Source of the DNA: Halorhabdus sp. BNX81
Lineage (GTDB): Archaea > Halobacteriota > Halobacteria > Halobacteriales > Haloarculaceae
Reading direction: 5' to 3'
NCBI RefSeq assembly: GCF_029229925.1
Contig: NZ_CP107254.1
Span: forward strand, 1,984,001-2,048,000
DNA: 64,000 nt
This document shows, piece after piece, positions 45,475-54,133 of the stretch (its first letter is position 1; each line of letters opens with the position of its first letter). Under the pieces are notes generated by a model. The model was not told the DNA's origin and searched no databases. It saw nothing but the letters and a program-made list of their open reading frames with translations. A program made the position numbers and the translations under genes.

Positions 45475-46206
45475 TCACGGCTCGAACACCATTGCTCGCT
45501 GGGTCGTTTCCTCGCCGTGTTCGGCGTCGGCGACGCTATCAGGTGACTCACGCTCTGCGTACCGCGAGCGGTAACTCGCCGTGATCGCCTCCCGGACGCA
45601 CGCTCTCGCCGCGCGGCCGACCGGCGTGGCACTGCCCGTGTACCGCGCGAGCTCCCCGCCAGGATCGCTGGCGACGACGATCGCATCGCTGGTCGTCCCG
45701 GTGAAGCCGGCGAGTTCGAGCAACGTGGCCGTCCGCGCCTCGGCGGCGATCGCGACGAGATTGGCCATCCCCGCCTCCGTCAGCGACCGTGTCGTGCCGA
45801 CAAAGAGGTTGACCGTCCCTGGGCCGGGCGGTCCACCCGTCTCCGCACCGGTGGCCGCCCTCGTATCGGCCGGTTGCTGGGCCGGGTCGACGGGGAGCGT
45901 CGCCGGATTCGAGAGCCCGACGGTCCCAAAGACAGTGACGGGACCGAGCCGCGCGCCCCACGCGTGACGCTGGTCGACGCCGGTCAACAGCACCGGACCG
46001 TCGCCCCGATCGAACCCGGCATCGTCGAGCCGCTGAGTAACGTCCGCCCGGATATCATCCGGGTTCCAGCCCGCCGGAACCGTACAGTTGTAGGCTGCCC
46101 CCGCCCGGCAGAACCCACCATTCCAGCCAGTCGAGAGCCAGCGAGTGTCCGAGCGTTCGAGCCGGAGTACACCACCCCGTCGCGTCGTCTCGAAGCATTC
46201 AGACAT
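45475..46206 (-). CDS. cbiZ: adenosylcobinamide amidohydrolase
   Basis: Removes the aminopropanol arm from imported (pseudo)cobamides to give adenosylcobyric acid, the salvage entry used by archaea. 243 residues. WLSTGWNGGFCRAGAAYNCT near 26, PVLLTGVDQRHAWGARLGPV near 73, and VNLFVGTTRSLTEAGMANLV near 135 are typical, with a C-terminal TGTTSDAIVVASDPGG segment. Its start overlaps the downstream end of the cobD-like gene by 8 bases. Presence with btuFCD indicates uptake and remodelling of environmental corrinoids. Confidence 0.92.
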   Translation of the reverse strand: MSECFETTRRGGVLRLERSDTRWLSTGWNGGFCRAGAAYNCTVPAGWNPDDIRADVTQRLDDAGFDRGDGPVLLTGVDQRHAWGARLGPVTVFGTVGLSNPATLPVDPAQQPADTRAATGAETGGPPGPGTVNLFVGTTRSLTEAGMANLVAIAAEARTATLLELAGFTGTTSDAIVVASDPGGELARYTGSATPVGRAARACVREAITASYRSRYAERESPDSVADAEHGEETTQRAMVFEP

Positions 46207-47209
46207 CCGCGAACACCTCCACGGTCCGATCGGTCGCCGCACTGTCCCGCACAGCGACCCTGACGTGATTGTCCAGCCCCCGGAACGTTCGCGCGTCACG
46301 GACCGCAACGCTATGGTCGGCCGCCGTCTCCAGTACCCGCTCGACGCCGGGACCTCCCGCATCGATCAGCACGAACGGCGCGTCCGAAGGCCGAATCGCG
46401 AATCGATCGTCCAGTCCATGCCGGAGGCGTGCTCGCTCCTCGCGGACGCGGTCTCGAGTCGTCTCCACGAACCCTGTTTGGCGCATGCAGTGTCGCCCGG
46501 TCGCGAGCGCCGGCACGCTCACGTTCCACGGGCGGCGAGCGGCGACCATCGCCTCGCGCATCTCGCCAGTCGCCACTGCAAAGCCCGCACGGATGCCGGG
46601 CAGGCCAAAGAGCTTCGTCAGCGACCGGGCCACGGTCACGCCTGGCGTCCCGGCCAGCGACGCCTGCTCGGTGAACCCGAGAAAGGCCTCGTCGACCAGG
46701 AGGTGGGTGTCCGTCTCGCGACAGCGCCTGGCGAACGTGCGGAGGTCCTCGCGCGGGTACAGCGTCCCGGTCGGATTGTTCGGGTTGCAAACGATCGCCA
46801 GCGAGTGGGCGGCCGGGTCGGCGGCCAGGATCTCCTCATGGGAGACAAACGATGGCTCGGCCCCCTGGAGCCGGACCTCCCGCGCGTAGGAACTGAAACT
46901 CGGCGAGGGAATGAGGACGGACTCGCCGGGTTCGACGGCGAGGTCGATCGCCAGTCTGATCGCTGCCAGCCCGCCGGGCGTCGGAACCACGGCTTCCGGA
47001 TCGCAGTCGACGTACCCGGCGGCCGCCTCCCGGTAGGCGTCCGGCGGTTCGGCCGGATACCGTCGGGCGTCTTCGAGCGCGTTCCGGTAGACCTCCTCGA
47101 CCCCCATCGGCGTCCGTGGGTTGATGTTCGCGCTCAGGTCCAGCACGTCGGGATCGTCGCTGCCGCCGTGTTCGACGCGACCGACCTCGCGTCCACGATC
47201 ACGATCCAT
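46199..47209 (-). CDS. cobD: threonine-phosphate decarboxylase-like aminotransferase (CobD)
   Basis: Makes (R)-1-amino-2-propanol phosphate, the arm joined by CbiB. 336 residues of fold-type I PLP enzyme: LDLSANINPRTPMGVEEVYR near 24, TPGGLAAIRLAIDLA near 78, IVCNPNNPTGTLYPREDL near 140, LLVDEAFLGFTEQASLAG, and the PLP Lys in ARSLTKLFGLPGIRAG near 195. The SANI/NP start separates CobD from HisC, but a histidinol-phosphate aminotransferase activity cannot be excluded by eye. Context favours CobD. Overlaps cobT by one base and cbiZ by eight. Confidence 0.88.
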   Translation of the reverse strand: MDRDRGREVGRVEHGGSDDPDVLDLSANINPRTPMGVEEVYRNALEDARRYPAEPPDAYREAAAGYVDCDPEAVVPTPGGLAAIRLAIDLAVEPGESVLIPSPSFSSYAREVRLQGAEPSFVSHEEILAADPAAHSLAIVCNPNNPTGTLYPREDLRTFARRCRETDTHLLVDEAFLGFTEQASLAGTPGVTVARSLTKLFGLPGIRAGFAVATGEMREAMVAARRPWNVSVPALATGRHCMRQTGFVETTRDRVREERARLRHGLDDRFAIRPSDAPFVLIDAGGPGVERVLETAADHSVAVRDARTFRGLDNHVRVAVRDSAATDRTVEVFADV

Positions 47210-48210
47210 CAGGGATCCCCCAGCAGTCGATCATACAGCGTCGTTGTCCGATCCCGAACCGCCGACAGCTCGATCCCGCAGCGTTTCCCTAACGCGAGCG
47301 CGCCGCCCATCCCGACGCCCTCCTTGCCTTCGCCCGTCCCAAACCGTTCCAGGCCGGCGTGCCCACAGCCCGCGAAGCCCGGATCAGTGATCGTGCGTGA
47401 TAGATCCAGGGCGTCGGCGGTCACCTCGACGCTCGCCGTCGGATCGTCCGCGACGTAGCTGGTCGTCGCGAGTTCGAACGAAGCCTCGATCCCGGCATGT
47501 CGAACTAACGCGGCAGCCGCGAGCAGTTGGGTCCCGCCGGCAAGCGTCACTGCCCCCCCGGCGGAGAGTGCGCCCTCGACCAGCCCCGCGACGCCAGCCA
47601 GGACCGGATCGCCCTGTCGTCGGAGCGCCTGCCGCGGCTCCCCAGCCAGCTCACCCGGCTCGATTCCGCTCGCACTGAATCCCTCTCGAATCGCGGCTCG
47701 CTTTCGCTCGATCGGATTGTCGGGCAACGACGACGAGACCGACAGGTCCACACCGAGGGCTTGGGCGACCCCGAAGGCGGTCGTCGTCCCGCCGGGAATC
47801 GTCTCGCCGATGTAGACCCGCTCGTCGGACTGCCCGGCCAATTTCTCGCCGATCTCCCTGGCACGCTCCCAGAGTGAAGCGGCGTCCGGTACTGACTCCC
47901 TCGTCCGCACGTCGCCACCCGGATCCGAGGCGACGGGTCGCGTCGTGATCCCCGGCTCGACCGCGAGTCCGGCATCGATGACTTCGACGTCGAACCCGCC
48001 GAGTTCGCGGACGGCCCGGGTGACGAGCGCCGGCGTGGGACAGCCGGTCGGACTGACGGGCACCGCCGGTGCGTTCACCGGCCGACCCTTCTGGAGGATC
48101 TCCGCGTCGGCCGTCGGGGTCATCGCCATCGCCGCGGGATCGGCCCCCGCGGCGCTGATCCCCTCGATCCGCGCCGTCTCGGTCGTCCCGGCGACCAGGA
48201 CGAACGTCAC
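47209..48210 (-). CDS. cobT: archaeal CobT (nicotinate-nucleotide-DMB phosphoribosyltransferase-like)
   Basis: Activates the lower-ligand base of cobamides as its alpha-ribotide. 333 residues, archaeal form. LVAGTTETARIEGISAAGAD at the N-terminus, GETIPGGTTTAFGVAQALG near 135, AGGTQLLAAAALVRHAGIEA near 220, and GTGEGKEGVGMGGALAL near 300. Starts with GTG at 48210, overlapping the cobY stop by four bases (GTGA). No bza/blu genes for making the base are in the window, so the lower ligand must come from elsewhere. Confidence 0.9.
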   Translation of the reverse strand: MTFVLVAGTTETARIEGISAAGADPAAMAMTPTADAEILQKGRPVNAPAVPVSPTGCPTPALVTRAVRELGGFDVEVIDAGLAVEPGITTRPVASDPGGDVRTRESVPDAASLWERAREIGEKLAGQSDERVYIGETIPGGTTTAFGVAQALGVDLSVSSSLPDNPIERKRAAIREGFSASGIEPGELAGEPRQALRRQGDPVLAGVAGLVEGALSAGGAVTLAGGTQLLAAAALVRHAGIEASFELATTSYVADDPTASVEVTADALDLSRTITDPGFAGCGHAGLERFGTGEGKEGVGMGGALALGKRCGIELSAVRDRTTTLYDRLLGDP

Positions 48211-48776
48211 CGGACCACCCCCGAGCGAAGCAGCCCCTCAGCGACGAGTGCATCCCGCGGGTAGTTCACGTTCACTGCCAGTCGAGGGTCCTCGAAAACG
48301 ACCTGGCGATCGCCATCACCCGCCACAATCACGTTGACGCCGGTCGGGGCAAGTTGCTGCCCGTCACCGGGCATCGTCGTATCGACGCGAACTCCGAGCC
48401 GTCGTTTCAGTGCCGCTGGAACACAGGCTGTCATTGAATTACCTTCAAAGGAATCGACTACAGCGTCGATCGTTGCACCCGTCAACAGGGGCAGATCCGC
48501 AGTGACTGTCACCACTGGCGAATCGATGCGTTCGAGTGCATACTGGAGGTCGGACACATATCCATCGCCGGGGGCGTCGATCGTCGGGAGGGAAACGTGT
48601 TTTCGCGTTTCCGGGGCGTGGGGCGATGTGACGGCGTAGCTCCGGTCGATCGAACTCGCCGCCAGCGCCTTCGCGACGCGATCGACCAGCGGTCGCCCGT
48701 CGATCTCGACAAGCGGTTTCTCCCTGTCGAGGCCGAGTCGAGTCCCGCGGCCGCCACACATCAAAAGAGCGTCCAC
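48207..48776 (-). CDS. cobY: GTP:adenosylcobinamide-phosphate guanylyltransferase
   Basis: Archaeal replacement for the CobU guanylyltransferase; makes adenosylcobinamide-GDP. 189 residues of nucleotidyltransferase fold: LLMCGGRGTRLGLDREKPLV at 4-23, VTVTADLPLLTGATIDAVVD near 90. The start is a GTG at 48776, six codons before the glycine-rich loop; it lies 16 bases inside the end of cobS. Longer frames upstream are shadows of cobS. Confidence 0.9.
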   Translation of the reverse strand: MDALLMCGGRGTRLGLDREKPLVEIDGRPLVDRVAKALAASSIDRSYAVTSPHAPETRKHVSLPTIDAPGDGYVSDLQYALERIDSPVVTVTADLPLLTGATIDAVVDSFEGNSMTACVPAALKRRLGVRVDTTMPGDGQQLAPTGVNVIVAGDGDRQVVFEDPRLAVNVNYPRDALVAEGLLRSGVVR

Positions 48777-49501
48777 GCGATCACCCCCGCGTGTAGCCCG
48801 ACGACGCGGGCGAGTTCCGCAGTCGCGCCGAGGACGTCGCCGTCGACGCCGCCGAGCGTCCGGCGAGCCCAGACGACCATGCCCACGCCACACATACCCG
48901 CCGCGGCGACAGCCACGAGCGCCGAGGGATCAGGCCAGGTCAGGGCGACAGCGGGCACAGTGACGACCAGTGGAGCGATCGCGTGACGGTAGTGAAGCCG
49001 GTCCGTGAACTGCGCACCCAGGCCGTCGTGCGTCGCCGTGCCGAGACAGGCCGCGAGTGCGACAGCAGTCTTCGCGCCGACCTCACCCGCGACGACGAGC
49101 AAAGCGGCACGTTCCGGCAACTCCGCGAGTGTGTATCCAGCGGTCGCGAGTCCGACAAACACGATGCCGACCGCGGCGACCGCGCCGACGCCGACGGTCG
49201 TATCGGCCAGCACCTCCTGGCGGCGCTCGCGGTCGCCGTGGACGACCGCCGCGTCGCCCAGATCCGCCACGCCGTCCAAATGATTGATGCCAGTGAGGAT
49301 ATACAACCAGGCGAGAAAGCCAACGGCCGCCGTGGCGGGCGGGACCGGCGCGAGCAACGGAAGCGCCGCCAGCGCGCCGATCCCGTAGCCGACCAGCGGG
49401 AACGCTGCTGGCTGCGATCGGAACGCCTCCCAGGCCGCCTCGTCGTGGCCCACCGGGAGCCGCGTCAGGAATCCCACTGCACCGCGGAGCACATTCAACA
49501 T
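48761..49501 (-). CDS. cobS: cobalamin-5-phosphate synthase
   Basis: Integral membrane enzyme that joins adenosylcobinamide-GDP to the alpha-ribazole moiety. 246 residues with about six membrane helices. GAVGFLTRLPVGHDEAAWEA at the N-terminus, GINHLDGVADLGDAAVVHGD near 73 (Asp-rich metal site), and REVLADTTVGVGAVAAVGI-like sequence (RRQEVLADTTVGVGAVAAVG) follow. The ATG at 49501 overlaps cbiB by seven bases. Confidence 0.93.
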   Translation of the reverse strand: MLNVLRGAVGFLTRLPVGHDEAAWEAFRSQPAAFPLVGYGIGALAALPLLAPVPPATAAVGFLAWLYILTGINHLDGVADLGDAAVVHGDRERRQEVLADTTVGVGAVAAVGIVFVGLATAGYTLAELPERAALLVVAGEVGAKTAVALAACLGTATHDGLGAQFTDRLHYRHAIAPLVVTVPAVALTWPDPSALVAVAAAGMCGVGMVVWARRTLGGVDGDVLGATAELARVVGLHAGVIAWTLF

Positions 49502-50481
49502 GACCCCACCCCCACGGCGACGAACCCGAGTGAGCCAGGACTGAGCTGAACGGACGCGATGACGAGTGACAACGCGCCGGAGATGGCACCCGCGATCGCC
49601 ACAATCCGAATCGCTCGCGTCGCCGTCGCTTCGTCGGGCAGCGTCGCGTCCGGGTTGAGGACGTAGACGCCAGGCTTCTCCAGACGGGCGTCCAGAGCGG
49701 CAGCAAGCGTCGCCATCGGCCACCCGGAGTTGGGCGACGGGGGCGCGCCACGCCATCGACGGGCGCGCCTGAGTGCCCCGAAATCCCGTGCCGCCAGCGC
49801 GATCAAAACAGCCGTCGTCCGCGCCGGCAGCCACATCACGAGATCGTCGAGTCGCGCGCTGGCCCACCCGACCGGCTTCTCACGATAGCCGAGCATCGAG
49901 TCCAGCGTGTTGACCGCCTTTACCCAGACTGCAGCGGCGATACCGATCGACAACGAGAGTTGCGATCCCAGGGCGAACGCCAGTAGCGGCGCGACGAACC
50001 CGTCTGCCAGGTTCTCCGCCAGGCTCTCGACGCTCGCACTCCGGATCAGCCCCGGCGAGAGTTCGGTCGGATCACGACCCACGAGGGCGGGAAGGCGCTC
50101 CCGGGATTTGTCCGGATCGGTTTCGCTGGCGGCGATCACGTCTCGGGCCCGCGTGAGCAGCCGGCGGAGGCTTAGCGTACTGAAAAGAACGGAGCCGGCG
50201 ACGATCGAGCTGAGGACCGGGACAGTTGTGGCAAACTCGACGAGCCACCCCGCGAGGAAAGCGACGGCGAGTGGAGCAACCAGCGCGATCGACGCGCCCA
50301 CGGCCCGCGAAAACGGCCACACGCGATCAAGGGGAGCGATCATTCGACCGAACAGCGCGACGGGATGGATCGTTTCGGGCGGTTCACCGACAATCGCGTC
50401 CAGCGAAAGGGCGAGTGCGCCGCAGATCGCTGGCTGGACGCAAAGCGTGAACCCGCCGAGGGCCGCCACGGGGTTGGTCAC
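49495..50481 (-). CDS. cbiB: adenosylcobinamide-phosphate synthase
   Basis: Membrane amide synthase joining cobyric acid to aminopropanol phosphate. 328 residues. AICGALALSLDAIVGEPPET near 19, HPVALFGRMIAPLDRVWPFS near 39, SVESLAENLADGFVAPLLAF near 150, and VNTLDSMLGYREKPVGWASA near 190 are family signatures. The start is a GTG at 50481, separated by one base from the btuF stop. Six to seven membrane helices. Confidence 0.92.
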   Translation of the reverse strand: MTNPVAALGGFTLCVQPAICGALALSLDAIVGEPPETIHPVALFGRMIAPLDRVWPFSRAVGASIALVAPLAVAFLAGWLVEFATTVPVLSSIVAGSVLFSTLSLRRLLTRARDVIAASETDPDKSRERLPALVGRDPTELSPGLIRSASVESLAENLADGFVAPLLAFALGSQLSLSIGIAAAVWVKAVNTLDSMLGYREKPVGWASARLDDLVMWLPARTTAVLIALAARDFGALRRARRWRGAPPSPNSGWPMATLAAALDARLEKPGVYVLNPDATLPDEATATRAIRIVAIAGAISGALSLVIASVQLSPGSLGFVAVGVGSC

Positions 50482-50482
50482 G

Positions 50483-51700
50483 TCACCGACGCCGGGCGAT
50501 GGTTCCCGCACCGAGCAAAGCGACGATCGCCGCCACGATCCCAAAGCCAGGACCGGTCGCGGTCGTGGTCTGGGTGGTCGTATCCGTCGTCTGGTTCGTG
50601 TTGAGCGTGACCGTCTCAACCGTCGTGGTCGATTCAGTCGTCTCAGTGGCTGAGTCAGTCGTCGTCTCGGTCATGGGTTCGGTCGTCGTCTCCGGTGGTG
50701 ACTCAGTTGTCGGCTCCGTGGCGTCGACTGCACAGATCGGGGCCGACACCGTTGAGGAATCGACGGTCACGTCGGCGGCTGCGTCGGGGTGGAACGTCGT
50801 CGCCAGCGTCCGCAGTGGTTCGGTCACCCGCGGCCCGGGCTGGCTGATGAAGTTGGCGTCGACGCGGACGGTCTGGTTTTCCTGTATCGCGGTCGTATTC
50901 GACAGCGCCGGATCGGACGGGATGGGTGACTCTCCCGAGACGACGATCCAGTCGGGGTTTTCGTTGACGACGACTTCGGTATTGATCGTCCCGTACCCGC
51001 TGATGTTCGCGGCGCTGGCGACGTTGTCCCCGCCGGCAGCGTCGATCACGTCGCCGATGAAGGTCTGACGACCGGCGGTATAGCCGCCGCCCATGGCGTA
51101 GAAGACTGTGGGGCGATCCTCGCCTGCGGTGGCGTTCCGGTAAGCCTCGGTCGTCGCCAGGGTTCGAGCACTCACGTTCCGGGCTGTCTCGGAGGAACCC
51201 AGGAGCCGACCGGTGAGTCGGGTCTTCTCGACGACGGCACTGACCGAACTCGCACTTTCGAAGCGATAGACCGTCACGCCTGCGTCCCGCAGTTGCTCGA
51301 CCGCATCGGCGCTGATGATGTTGGGCGCGAGCACGAGGTCCGGGTTCTGGCTGAGAATGACTTCTACTCGTGGCTGACCCTCCTCGCCGACGACGTTCGT
51401 CTTCGTTTCCGACCCGTTTAGGTAGCTCGTGTACTGGTTGACGGGCATCCCGACGACCCTGTCCTGAGCACCGAGTGCCCAGACGACCTGGGAGGCACTC
51501 GGTGCGAGGGTGACGATTCGTTCCGGTCGCTCATCCACCGTCACGTTCGCCCCGTTGGCGTCGGTGACGGTGATCGGGAACGAACAGTTGACGGTCGGTT
51601 CGTGGTCGGCGACCTGACCGGCGGCGGGCGACAGCGCCACACCGGCCACACCGCTGACGACCAGCAACACGGCAAACACTCCGGCGATGGTCCGTGACAT
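50483..51700 (-). CDS. btuF: cobalamin ABC transporter substrate-binding protein, PGF-CTERM anchored
   Basis: 405 residues. A signal peptide covers about 1-28 (TIAGVFAVLLVVSGVAGVAL). The periplasmic-binding fold spans about 40-320: RPERIVTLAPSASQVVWALG, DLVLAPNIISADAVEQLRD, FIGDVIDAAGGDNVAS and NPDWIVVSGESPI. A Thr/Glu/Ser-rich linker (likely glycosylated) follows, and the C-terminus is GPGFGIVAAIVALLGAGTIA then basic residues. That is the PGF-CTERM signal cut by archaeosortase A and replaced by a lipid anchor. It captures B12/corrinoids for BtuCD. The minus-strand TATA box (TATTTAT) 27-33 nt upstream suggests leaderless transcription. Confidence 0.93.
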   Translation of the reverse strand: MSRTIAGVFAVLLVVSGVAGVALSPAAGQVADHEPTVNCSFPITVTDANGANVTVDERPERIVTLAPSASQVVWALGAQDRVVGMPVNQYTSYLNGSETKTNVVGEEGQPRVEVILSQNPDLVLAPNIISADAVEQLRDAGVTVYRFESASSVSAVVEKTRLTGRLLGSSETARNVSARTLATTEAYRNATAGEDRPTVFYAMGGGYTAGRQTFIGDVIDAAGGDNVASAANISGYGTINTEVVVNENPDWIVVSGESPIPSDPALSNTTAIQENQTVRVDANFISQPGPRVTEPLRTLATTFHPDAAADVTVDSSTVSAPICAVDATEPTTESPPETTTEPMTETTTDSATETTESTTTVETVTLNTNQTTDTTTQTTTATGPGFGIVAAIVALLGAGTIARRR

Positions 51701-51721
51701 GTACTCCGGGCTGTGGGCTTA

Positions 51722-51733
51722 TCCAATAAATAC
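51722..51733. promoter_or_regulatory. divergent AT-rich promoter between btuF and btuC
   Basis: TCCAATAAATAC, readable as TATA box in both directions: TATTTATTGG for btuF (27-33 nt to its ATG at 51700) and AATAAATAC for btuC. The whole spacer is only 40-61 nt, so binding at this site would affect both transporter parts. No B12 riboswitch-like structure is present. Confidence 0.5.
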
Positions 51734-51740
51734 TTATCTA

Positions 51741-52862
51741 ATGCAACTCAACTTGTCATCGATGCGGATGGGGTTGCGGATCGGCGTCTGGACAGCCGGG
51801 TTGACGATGACGTTGGCCGTCATCACAGTTACGAGTGCAGCGATCGGCCCAGTCGCCCTGGACGTGCCGACCGTCGCGAAAGCGTCGCTCAATGCCGTCG
51901 GGATCCCGGCTGGCCTCGATGTCGGGATCGGCGAGACGCCGACCCTCGGGCGTTCGATACCGATCCCCACTGTCGACGTACGCTATGCGTACCCGTTCTC
52001 GTTTTCCGTTCCCGAGACCGCTGAGACGATCGTCCGAGACGTTCGGCTCCCACGAATCGCGCTCGGGGCTGTCGTGGGCTTCGCGTTGGCGAGTGCCGGT
52101 GCGGTCATGCAGGGCTTTTTCAGAAACCCGATGGCCGACCCCTCGATCATCGGCGTCTCCTCGGGCGCGGCGGTCGGTGCTGTGGCGACGATCGCGTTTC
52201 CAGTTGCGTTCCCGCTTGGACTCCAGGCGGCCGCGTTCGTCGGCGCGCTGGTCGCGGCCTTTGTGGTCTATGCGATCGCCACCGAGAACGGTCGGACACC
52301 GGTCGCGACGCTGTTGCTCGCCGGTGTCGCCGTCCAGACCTTCCTGGGCGCGGTGATCTCCTATCTCCTCTTGCACGCCGGCGAAAGCCTCGAACGGGCC
52401 GTCTTCTGGCTGATGGGACACCTTCACAGTAGCTCCTGGGCCGAAGTCGAGGTGACGCTGCCAGTAGTGGTGGTGACGTTCTTCGGTCTGCTCGCCTACG
52501 CTCGGGACCTCAACGCCCTCATGCTCGGCGAGGAGGACGCCCAGACTGTCGGGATCGCCGTCGAGCGGACCAAACGGATCTTGCTCGCGCTTTCGAGTAT
52601 CGTGACCGCCGCCGCGGTCGCCGTCGCGGGCGTCATCGGCTTCGTCGGATTGATCGTCCCCCACGTCATGCGATTGCTCGTCGGCCCCGACCACCGGATT
52701 CTCCTCCCGACGAGCGCGCTGGCCGGGGCAGCCTTCCTTGTCGCGACCGACACCGTCGCCCGCTCTAACCCCGCAACGTTGCCCGTCGGGATCGTCACGT
52801 CCGCGCTCGGGGCCCCCTTCTTCCTCTATCTGCTGCGTCGCCGGGAGGTGCACGAACTATGA
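51741..52862 (+). CDS. btuC: cobalamin ABC transporter permease
   Basis: FecCD/BtuC-type permease with about ten membrane helices. ETIVRDVRLPRIALGAVVGF near residue 95, MQGFFRNPMADPSIIGVSSG near 125 (EAA-like and coupling segment), GRTPVATLLLAGVAVQTFLG near 190, LMLGEEDAQTVGIAVERTKR near 255, and IGFVGLIVPHVMRLLVGPDH near 300. 373 residues from the ATG at 51741; the ATG at 51762 is also plausible, given the TATA position. Overlaps btuD by four bases. Divergent from btuF. Confidence 0.93.
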   Translation: MQLNLSSMRMGLRIGVWTAGLTMTLAVITVTSAAIGPVALDVPTVAKASLNAVGIPAGLDVGIGETPTLGRSIPIPTVDVRYAYPFSFSVPETAETIVRDVRLPRIALGAVVGFALASAGAVMQGFFRNPMADPSIIGVSSGAAVGAVATIAFPVAFPLGLQAAAFVGALVAAFVVYAIATENGRTPVATLLLAGVAVQTFLGAVISYLLLHAGESLERAVFWLMGHLHSSSWAEVEVTLPVVVVTFFGLLAYARDLNALMLGEEDAQTVGIAVERTKRILLALSSIVTAAAVAVAGVIGFVGLIVPHVMRLLVGPDHRILLPTSALAGAAFLVATDTVARSNPATLPVGIVTSALGAPFFLYLLRRREVHEL

Positions 52863-54118
52863 ACCACCACACGATCGAACTGGACGACGTCTCGGTCTCA
52901 CTCGGCGAGGTCGACGCACTACGTGACGTCTCACTGTCGGTCGATGCCGGGGAGTTCCTGGGACTGGTCGGGCCGAACGGGGCCGGCAAAACGACGCTCC
53001 TGCGAACGGTAAACGGCGTCATCACACCCGACACCGGAACGGTCCGTCTCGACGGCACGGCGGTAACTGAACTCGGACCGCGGGGCGTGAGTCGACACGT
53101 CGCCACGGTGCCCCAGGACACGTCCGTCTCCTTTGAGTTTACCGTCGAGGACGTCGTCAGGATGGGCCGGACGCCTTACCGGGCGCGGACGGACCTCACG
53201 GCCGATGAGGCCGACCGGGACGCCGTCGATGAAGCGCTCGAACGGACGGAGATGACCGCGCTCCGTGACCGACCGATCACGGCCGTCAGCGGCGGCGAGC
53301 GCCAGCGGGCGTTCGTGGCCCGCGCGCTCGCTCAGGACACGCCGGCGCTCGTCCTGGACGAACCGACTGCCAGCCTCGACATCAACCACCAGGTCGGCGT
53401 CCTGGAACTGGTGGGTAACCTGGTCGCCGACGGGAGAGGGGCAGTCGCGGCGATCCACGACCTGGATCTGGCGGCCCGCTACTGCGATCGACTCGCGTTG
53501 CTCGCCGACGGGGAGCTCCAGGCCGTCGGCGATCCGGAGACGGTCCTCGCCGACGAACACCTCCGGCCGGCCTTCGACACCCGGACGGCCGTCACGCCCG
53601 ATGCCGTCACCGGGACGCCGAGTGTGACGGCCATCGCCGAACCGCGGCGGGATCGAAACGCGCACGTCCACGTCCTTGGCAGCGGCGCGACCGCCGCCCG
53701 CGCCCTGACGAAGCTCTGGCAGGCCGGCTTCGAGGTGACTGCCGGCCCGTTACCCAGCGGGGACGCCGCGCTGTCGGTCGCCGACGAACTCGACGCCGAG
53801 GCGATCACTGCGCCGCCACTTTCCGGCCCCGACGAGGCAGCGCTCCGGAAGGCACGCGAGTACTGCCGGACAGCCACAGCGACGGTGCTGGCCGATCCGG
53901 AGATCGGCCCGGCTGCTACCGTCCTCGATCTGGCCGAGTCGAGCGGGCGGCCGATTCTAGTCGAAACGCGTCCGCTTGCGGAGCGAAACCACGCGAGCGA
54001 CGGGGCAGAAGCACGCTACCGGAAATTCGAATCGCGGGCGCTCACGGCGTCGATCCACGGACTCGTCCCGGCGATCACCGAGGCGACAACTGCCAAGGCC
54101 GTGCCGGCCGACGACTGA
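52859..54118 (+). CDS. btuD: cobalamin ABC transporter ATPase with C-terminal extra domain
   Basis: 419 residues. Residues about 1-250 are a complete ABC ATPase: Walker A VGPNGAGKTTLL near 39, Q-loop VPQDTSVSFEF, signature VSGGERQRAFVARAL near 143, Walker B ALVLDEPTASLDINHQ, H-loop AAIHDLDLAARYC. Residues about 255-419 form a second Rossmann-like domain (HVHVLGSGATAARALTKLWQ, DAEAITAPPLSGPDEAALRK) not needed for transport. Such tails are seen in other haloarchaeal BtuD-type proteins and might bind corrinoid or nucleotide (inference). Coupled to btuC by ATGA. Confidence 0.92.
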   Translation: MNHHTIELDDVSVSLGEVDALRDVSLSVDAGEFLGLVGPNGAGKTTLLRTVNGVITPDTGTVRLDGTAVTELGPRGVSRHVATVPQDTSVSFEFTVEDVVRMGRTPYRARTDLTADEADRDAVDEALERTEMTALRDRPITAVSGGERQRAFVARALAQDTPALVLDEPTASLDINHQVGVLELVGNLVADGRGAVAAIHDLDLAARYCDRLALLADGELQAVGDPETVLADEHLRPAFDTRTAVTPDAVTGTPSVTAIAEPRRDRNAHVHVLGSGATAARALTKLWQAGFEVTAGPLPSGDAALSVADELDAEAITAPPLSGPDEAALRKAREYCRTATATVLADPEIGPAATVLDLAESSGRPILVETRPLAERNHASDGAEARYRKFESRALTASIHGLVPAITEATTAKAVPADD

Positions 54119-54133
54119 CCGGCAGTGCAATTG

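Noticed and set aside
46145-47458. 437-codon plus-strand frame over cobD and cobT
   Set aside because: Antisense to two recognisable enzymes; no motifs.
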